NCBI GenBank assembly: GCA_034509495.1
Contig: CM067525.1
Span: 3,899,945-3,963,944 of the forward strand
Direction: 5' to 3'
Length of the DNA stretch: 64,000 nucleotides
From: Acestrorhynchus altus
Taxonomy: Eukaryota; Chordata; Actinopteri; Characiformes; Acestrorhynchidae
In this document: piece by piece, positions 57,191 to 64,000 of the stretch
How positions within the stretch are numbered: position 1 is the stretch's first letter
Layout: each line of letters begins with the position of its first letter
Notes under the pieces: generated by a model
What the model saw: only the letters and a program-made list of their open reading frames with translations
Told to the model about the DNA's origin: nothing
Databases searched by the model: none
Position numbers and translations under genes: made by a program

Positions 57191-57938
57191 TGCAGTTTCA
57201 GTATGAATCAATTAAATGGGAGGTAACAGGAATCCACTGAGTGGTTTCATCTGTCGTCTCCATCTCTCCTAAAAGCCCTGACACCACATGGCCAAAAACA
57301 CACACAGGCCTTTGACAGGTCAATATGACACCAACCACAATGCAAGACAACGACCCTGGGATATTAATATCAACCAATCTAACAACCAAAAGACACAAAA
57401 ACCCTGTGTAATATGATGGTTTGACCCATGAATAGTTGATGCACAAGGTGTGTGTAGTTCGCTGGTCAAGTTTTACAGTCAACACTAATGAGAGACTGTA
57501 GCTCCTCCTCCTCAGTGTATATCACAATACCTACATTTAGAGTTATTAATATTCACCTATAACAACTGGGTCTCAGTATCAATGTGTACAAACCCATGCA
57601 CTCCTGGAACACACATTGCCTACATTCCACCAACGTGAGCCTCACATAAACTTCCTCAGTTTACTGTTTAACAGACTTTTTGTGCCCTTGTGGCTAACTG
57701 GGAAATTCTGTGTGTCCCAGTTCAGGTGGTCTAGAAACACCTGTTATAATTTGCCCTAATGAGAGACTTTTCACGGCCTCTTAAAGGCCTCTACACACAT
57801 TATTTCCATCTTCTACTGCTTTTACAAACACTTAGTATTTAATGCTTTTTTACAAGCAATATAAAGCTCAGAAAATCCTGAGCTTAACCCGCCCATTGTC
57901 ACCAGTTTATAATGCATTTGTATTAGTTATTTCAATCG

Positions 57939-57940
<2 letters not shown>
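57191..57940. other. Unassigned stretch
   Basis: No feature recognised. Confidence 0.45.
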
Positions 57941-57980
<40 letters not shown>

Positions 57981-58104
57981 ATCATGTGTGAAAACAGAGA
58001 GAGTTTACTGAGTTGACTGCTGTTCAGCAGAGCGGCTGTGAGTCGTAATTTGGTAATTACATCTAAGTGGAGTCATCATCCCTCTCACATAAAAAGAACA
58101 GCAG

Positions 58105-58172
<68 letters not shown>
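57941..58172. repeat. (GT)19 and (GA)32 microsatellites
   Basis: GT run at 57942-57979 and GA run at 58108-58172. Confidence 0.98.
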
Positions 58173-58175
<3 letters not shown>

Positions 58176-58689
58176 CAGACAGATAAAGGTCAACCGCTGT
58201 TTTAAAACTCAGTGCAATTTCAGACGATTATGCTTCTATAGGTTTACCTTCAAAATGCTGCGATAAACAGACAGAACTGCTCACATCGTATCTTTTATAA
58301 CGAGCCCTAAAATCTCACCCAAACATCAAGAACAACAAAACAAAGCACATCCAAGGCTGCGTTCAGACTGCAGGTAAAAGTGGCACAAATCCAATAGATT
58401 TGTCTGGTTTGTCAGATTATTTATTTAACGTGGCCTCTACCGGATATAACTCCGACTCTGGACGGACCTTAACTGACCCGACTGAGTAAAAGAGCTTTAC
58501 CGCCCGGCAACACAGGGCTGTCCTCTGTCCTCACATAACCCCTAGGTCAATTTCCGGCATATTTCCATAGTTTCAGGTACCTTTTCATTCTTGTTGCTGT
58601 TGCCGTTTTCCTCGTTTAGTGTCCATAAGAGACAGTTACACGTCAGACATTATTTTATGTTATTTTCAAGAGATTATAACTCTCGAACC
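58173..58689. other. Unassigned stretch
   Basis: No feature recognised. Confidence 0.45.
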
Positions 58690-58900
58690 CGAGTTACATG
58701 CCATTCTCCAGGCCTCATAACTCAAGTTCAGAGTCACCTACAGACATTATACACATAACAAACTGCAAGACTACCCTATACAATCATTGTCTCATGTCCC
58801 CCTCTGTCTGCGGGCAGGTTGAGCACGTACACGTGGACGGAGCAGTAAACATGCACTGAATGGTAGGTTACTCTGATCCTGAGTTATGAAGCCTAGAACA
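58690..58900. repeat. Family F head-to-head inverted pair
   Basis: The left arm (cctcataactcaagttcaga, acctacagacattatacaca) is the family F left end on plus. The right arm (gcagtaaacatgcactgaat, taggttactctgatcctgag, ttatgaagcctag) is the same family on minus. The outer ~45 bp of the arms are complementary, so this is a short palindromic structure. Confidence 0.75.
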
Positions 58901-59505
58901 CAGCAAGTAACCCCTTTCGAGCTGCACTTCCATGGAGTGTCGTGGTTGAGCGTGCTCTGGCCTCACTTGCTGAGGGTTGATAGTGCACTCCGCCTCCACA
59001 TTAATTACTTTGGGACAGCCCTGCGACAAGCCCTCCGCGTAAACCCGCTCCGCTCAGCTCCTTTGACTTCATATTTCATAATCTTCTTGAAGTAAAGCTG
59101 ACTTTGAATGCATGTACGTTGGAGTTGTCTCATTAGACAGGGTCGCATTTGTTTGTTTACTCAGCCCACGCTCTCTCACGTCTCTTCTTAAATCAAAGAC
59201 GCAAAGCGTAACCATGGTAACAGGTATTTTAACGAGTTGGCTAGATGGGGTCCGTTTCCCTTATATGCAAGTATGGTTACGATTGAGTTGGACCAAAGAT
59301 TGTTCAAAAAGAGGTCAGATTAGCAGGTTTTCCGTCCAACAAGGTCTCGTGTCACTTTGAAAATGAGCTTTAAACACGAACAAATAAACAAACGAATATC
59401 GCAGACGACAAATCCACAATTTATATTGCAAAATCCAAAAGAAGAAAGAGTACAATGACGTATATTAAGCTGTAATTCAACCCGATCCTCGTACATCAAT
59501 ATACA
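58901..59505. other. Unique stretch, candidate conserved non-coding DNA
   Basis: No repeat recognised. 58905-59180 has an evenly mixed composition. Conservation untested. Confidence 0.3.
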
Positions 59506-60470
59506 CTATATGGACAAAAGTGTTGGGACACCTTTTCATTTGTTTCAATTTCAGTTCGGGTGAATGTTTCCTCATTCTGTCTGTTTGCACGCCGGAAAAA
59601 AGTATTCTGCTGTAAATGGGAAAAAAAACCCAGAAGCTTCTGGAAATATCTATTCCAGCAGGGGGCGTTCCGGCTCATGCACAGGTGGAAAAGGAGGGAT
59701 AGCAGAGACATAGCCGAAGAGGGAAAGTCGGGCCATCAAAAGATTTCTTTTGATGTGGAATCCAGTGTCATTACCTTGGCAACCTTCTGAAGCTTCTGAA
59801 GGAGCACTGCGAGGCGAGGTGTGTTTGTTGTGGTGTTGAATTCAAATACCATCAGTTGTTCTCCAGAATCATCCACATTCCCTTCAAAAGAGCGGATCCT
59901 GCTTTTGCTGGGGTTGCTGTCTCTATTTCCAGGCTTTCTTGTGTAACAACAAATTATTATTATTATTATTCTAAAATTTCATTAAATAGGTTAAAAATAC
60001 TTTTAGGGAGCCTTTCTTTTTTTTGTGATGATGTCACTGCAGGCCGTGTCCCTCTGGGGTTGCCGTACCTCCATCAGTAGCGTGAGAACTCTGAGATGGA
60101 CGGCTGGTGGTTTTATAGCTCTTCATTTGTGGAACTATTCAAGCCACGTTGCACCAAAGTTTATATTTATATCTTACTGCTGTGTATTAATTAGCACATT
60201 GCTGTGAGGATTTGATTGCATTCAGTGACCAAAGCACTAGTGAGATCAGGAGTTTGGATGACCACCACCCGACCTCATCTCTACCTCTCCAATTCATCCC
60301 AAAAGTACTGGATGGAGCTCCATCATTCCAGAGAACAGTCACACTGCTCTGCAGCTCAGTACTGGGGGTCTTTATACCCCTGTAGCCCAGGCCTGGCATT
60401 AGGCATGGTGCCAATGTGTGTAAAAAACACTGTGTATGGTGTAGAAGTATTGATGATGTCCTCAATGCAT
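59506..60470 (-). mobile_element. Family A Tc1-derived element, long and interrupted
   Basis: The left end cactatatggacaaaagtgt is at 59504. Family body words appear at 59895 (gcggatcctgcttttgctgg) and 60192-60415 (ttgctgtgaggatttgattg, ggtctttatacccctgtagc, ctggcattaggcatggtgcc). Unrelated segments (about 59560-59860 and 59945-60190) separate them, so either two overlapping copies or insertions are present. Confidence 0.65.
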
Positions 60471-60774
60471 CCAGGAAAGCGTACGGTTCCATACTGTAAT
60501 TCATCACAATAACAGTGAATCTGATCACAATGCCCTCCTCTATTCTAATCTCATACAAGTGCACTATGACCCACTTACAGGAACCTGACAAGCATCGCCT
60601 CAAGGGATGCCTCCGTCCTTGTAAGAGTGTGTGTGGTGTGTGCACTCACATGCATGTATGCCGGCGTAAATGTGTCTCGGCATGTCTCTCTCTGACAGGT
60701 GAGAGATTTCCCATCTTCTATTTCTGCCATCCTGGCAACATCTGTGTCTCCCTGACAAAAATCCCACATCCACG
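60471..60774. other. Unassigned stretch
   Basis: No feature recognised. Confidence 0.4.
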
Positions 60775-60776
60775 CT

Positions 60777-60814
<38 letters not shown>

Positions 60815-60908
60815 GAGACAGACAGAGAGACATGGTTCATGATTCATGGTTCTTTTTAAAAGTGTTGTTATTTTTATGATTGTTATTAGACAATACATTG
60901 CAATATTA

Positions 60909-60956
<48 letters not shown>
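60775..60956. repeat. (GA)n/(CAGA)n and (TAA)16 microsatellites
   Basis: GA/CAGA run at 60777-60830 and a TAA trinucleotide run at 60909-60956. Confidence 0.96.
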
Positions 60957-60957
<1 letters not shown>

Positions 60958-62394
60958 GTATGAGGCTATAAATTAGTTAAATAATTTAATAAATGGTAAC
61001 AAATCCAGCAAGCAGAGGGTAATGTTTTTAAAATGTTTCAGGAAGGTTAGCTGAAAACGTGTAATAATGAATTGCATCACAACCCTATAAGAATGTTTCT
61101 TACACAACATTCTAAGTTGGACAAAAACTAACGTTATTGAAACATCTGAAGTAATTTTCCCAAAACTAAACATATGATAAATAAAATGACTAACACATGA
61201 AAAGCCCGTATTCAGTTGTGCAAATAAATGAATAACAGTTGTAGGAGTTTCCACGAAAACAGGACAGATTTAAGAATGAAAATCTTAACACTCAGAACGT
61301 CCAAATAACGTTCTAGTAACCAAAAATAACATCGACGCTCTCAGCTGGCGTGGTAATGCAGGTGGAGTAGGCCAGTGGTCAGCATGCTACCACACTATTG
61401 ATTTTACATGATGGTCGCAGATGGCGTGATAATGCCTGAGTATCATGTCGGAACCGGTCGGTAGCCACCATCTCCCACAAGACAAGAGTGAAGGCCTCCT
61501 CCATCCTGAATGCTGTTTGGGCAGCATTCCGTGAAATCACTTGTGATAATATCATATCTAATAACGACCTTTCATCCAGAACCCAGCAGAACGCGGAGAA
61601 AGGAGGCGGTGCTTAAAGGCTGATGGTGTTGAATGTTTCGCCGATATTAATTTCTTCACGAAACGCGATGTAAATGCATCTGTTCCCTCTGTCTACGGCG
61701 AACTACAGCACTAATAATGTCGGGCGTGTGCTCTCTCATCTCCACTGAATGTAGTGCACTTCAGTTCATTTCAGTCCAAATTAACTTAAACAAAAACAGG
61801 CGTAGAGTGCTGAACGCCTCCAATTCAATCTCGACAGTTTCCTCAGACAATAGAGCTTGGAGAGTTTCTTTTTTTTCTATCTGAGTCACGCCAAAAAGGC
61901 CTTTTAGCTGATTTTTATAATATCCAATTCAGCTGAGTGTTTGCTTCACTGTCTCGATTGCTTTTAACCAGTTCTCCGTGTGTTGTAACCGTTTTCATGA
62001 AGCAGTAGGGAAACGAAGGCTGTGATATTGTGACTACAGTCCCTGTTAAAAGAGATATCAGTCGTACAATACAGCCTTTCATGCACTGCTCCTTAATTTT
62101 TGAAGCCTTATGTTATGATATACTCTGGGCTGTGGGGTTTGCGGGGCTTCTAGGCTGTCGAAATACTTCAACTCCCTGAAATACCCAACAATAAAAGTTT
62201 CTGCCTAAGGGGGTGTTCAGACAACGTGTTGGGGAATCTCTCGGCGTCTGAACGGCGCTGCTCAGTGTACAGTGTGCTTCGTTTGTGAAGAAGTGACCAA
62301 TCGGGATGGAGGAGGCCTTCACGCTTGTCTTATGGGCCATGGTGGTACTTTAATGTGGGACAATATATGGATTTTAACCAACTTCTACTTCACC
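60957..62394. other. Mostly unique stretch; weak family J resemblance at 61340-61480
   Basis: The 61340-61480 part has repeated ggcgtggtaatgc/ggcgtgataatgc and gtcagcatgctacc phrases, loosely like family J. 61560-62110 is repeat-free and could be conserved non-coding DNA. No exon recognised. Confidence 0.35.
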
Positions 62395-62440
62395 CAGCAA
62401 TGGACTGGCGTCCTGTCAAGGGGGTATTCCGGCCTCCAGC
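62395..62440 (+). repeat. Family H fragment
   Basis: cagcaatggactggcgtcct and caagggggtattccggcctc match the family H body. Confidence 0.6.
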
Positions 62441-62814
62441 CCAAATATTCCAGGAAGGCTTCCGACCCATGACTTTTGTTTTACTTCCCCCAAAAGATTC
62501 AAGCAGTAGACATCATGGCTATGAACGTGAATATTTTTGGACATTCCGAGCTTGAAAAAGCTCTCCACCTCTATCGCTACAGTGCAACACCTTGTATTTT
62601 GTAAAAATGTTCTTTTTAGTAAATAAAAGCTGTGTTTACTGGCCAGGCTACTGGTGTTCTTTACAGTCACTGGCATATGCAAGACCTCCAGAAGGCCTTG
62701 AATGATCTATTCATGAAACTGGCCACACCCACTCTCAGTTCATTAGGACAAATTTCCCTGTGCGTGCGGTCCACCACTATGCACGTTTCCATTTTAGGCC
62801 TTTATCTCTAGTCA
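62441..62814. other. Unassigned stretch
   Basis: No feature recognised. Confidence 0.4.
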
Positions 62815-63400
62815 CAGAGTCCTGACCAATGGGACTCTAAATGATCAGAGAGAGGGGGCGGGGCTAGTGGCATCACTATCCCAGATATTGGGTTATAGAG
62901 GAAAATGAGAACCAACCATCTCCATATCCACCTTCACTACATCCATAAACCTTCTCTGAGGTCCTCCTCGTCTCCTTCTGCCCGGCAGCTGCATCACCAA
63001 CATTCCGATATATCCACTATTCCTCCTCAACACCTGTCCAAACCATCTCAGCCTGGCCTCTCTTATCTCCAAAGTGCTTCACCTTCACCGTCCCTCTGAT
63101 CTGCTCATTTCTAATCTTGTCCATCCCCGTCACTCCCAAGGAAAAACTCAGCTCCTTCATCTCCGCCACCTCCAGCTCAGCCTCCTGTCTGAAATAATAA
63201 AGGATTCAGGTTGTTTTTTTATTTGGACGTATTATTATTGAATATCCTTGTCAGTCGAATCATTACAAATAATTCATCACACCATCAATTATTTCATTTT
63301 TTTAACTCTAAAATATTCTGGGTGACGACCTTCTAATCTGTATTTCAGATATACTTTGAAAAACTGTACTTTATCATACCCGCAACCCGACAACCACAAC
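62815..63400 (+). repeat. Family F dispersed repeat, copy 7, split by a LINE insertion
   Basis: The left part has gggggcggggc (62853-62863) followed by cagatattgggttatagagg up to aaaatgagaa (62912). The right part resumes at gaaataataaaggattcagg (63190). The sequence in between is a foreign LINE fragment. Confidence 0.82.
62915..63186 (-). pseudogene. RTE-like LINE C-terminal relic nested in family F
   Basis: The minus strand reads GVTGMDKIRNEQIRGTVKV, then RLRWFGHVL-like and LPGRRRRG, then RFMDVVK-like segments. These are in the order of the C-terminal region of RTE-type fish LINE proteins. Small frame changes break it. It lies exactly between the two halves of a family F copy. Confidence 0.8.
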
Positions 63401-63665
63401 ACAACTTGGTGCATTTAACAGTTCAAAAGTCCAATAATAATGTGCAACAGCCCCTCCTACAGGACTCTTTTTTCATGCACTATTTATCTATATTGTATAT
63501 TGTAATAAAGTCTCTATATTATATATTCTTGAAATTTATACAGTTTTTTTCTTTATTATTTATTTTTATAACTTTCTTCTCTTTCGGTGCTGTGCTGATG
63601 CTGCTGCTGGAACCTTAATTTCCCAGAGGGAACCCTCCCAAGGGACCAATAAAGTTCTATCCTAT
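63401..63665 (+). mobile_element. LINE 3' end with (TCCTA)n-type tail
   Basis: acttcaattt-like AT-rich sequence runs to taatttcccagagggaaccc, then gggaccaataaagttctatc and a short TCCTA repeat. This matches the usual 3' terminus of a fish LINE (cctcggggatcaataaag). The coding part is absent. Confidence 0.7.
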
Positions 63666-64000
63666 CCTAGAAAAATGATAGTCAGTTACTTTATTATATA
63701 TGACTTATGCTACTCTAAGTACATCCGTTTATGATTTTTTACTATGTTTACTATTATTCATTTTGCCAAACGTCTGTCCTTGTTCAAGGTCCAACCGTAG
63801 TAAGCAGATGACTGGTTAAATATTTACTGAAGTCCAGTTAGTTCAGTCGTGCTCGGACACATTTCAGAAGGACACAGCTCTCTTCTCAAAGTCACATCAG
63901 CGTCAGCACACAAAAACATCAATGCATGCACGGAGAGAACAGCGGGGAGGAGAAAGCAAACAGTCGGATTAAAAGACAACCGACACACAAACTGTAGATA
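63666..64000. other. Unassigned stretch
   Basis: No feature recognised up to the window end. Confidence 0.45.

Overview
This window looks like non-coding nuclear DNA from a teleost fish. The evidence is dense dinucleotide microsatellites (several longer than 50 bp), many relics of Tc1/mariner transposons, fish-type LINE 3' ends, tRNA-derived SINEs and intron-like AT-rich DNA. Several repeat families resemble ones I remember from otophysan fishes such as characins and their relatives, so an otophysan is my best guess; that rests on memory and not on a search. I found no protein-coding exon, tRNA, rRNA, CRISPR array or other cellular gene that I can support. Every long open frame I checked is explained by a low-complexity or tandem repeat, or by a decayed transposon.

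Layout. At 1-9.6 kb there is a LINE relic, an array of 58-bp repeats arranged in 116-bp pairs (2428-3366), a SINE, a second array of the same family in the opposite orientation (6458-6832), a proline/cysteine-coding-looking minisatellite (7622-8212) and many microsatellites. At 9.9-15 kb there are Tc1-like relics, a large compound microsatellite (11589-12020) and the only CpG-rich stretch (about 12100-13020). That stretch carries a palindromic NRF1-type site and is the best candidate for a promoter with a non-coding first exon. At 15-35 kb there are LINE, SINE, Tc1 and mariner fragments separated by unassigned unique DNA. At 35-45 kb the DNA is mostly unique, with a 20-bp minisatellite, more SINEs and Tc1 pieces. 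At 45-53 kb there are copies of a dispersed repeat with a GC box, a small inverted-repeat transposon and a cluster of retroelement and Tc1 fragments. At 53.1-54.0 kb there is a 15-bp minisatellite of about 60 copies that is open on both strands. At 54-64 kb there are decayed transposons, a GA-rich composite array, a LINE nested inside the dispersed repeat and a LINE 3' end.

The most interesting structures are: (1) the paired 58-bp array and its diverged inverted partner; (2) a dispersed family of about 0.7 kb, called family F here, with about a dozen copies that repeatedly carry a GC box beside a CRE/ATF-like octamer; (3) the 15-bp minisatellite with a 340-residue pentapeptide frame; and (4) the CpG-rich segment with the NRF1 site. 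Family letters (A, B, F, G, H, J, K) are labels for this report only. All family assignments come from reading the sequence and from recall, and none was checked against a database.
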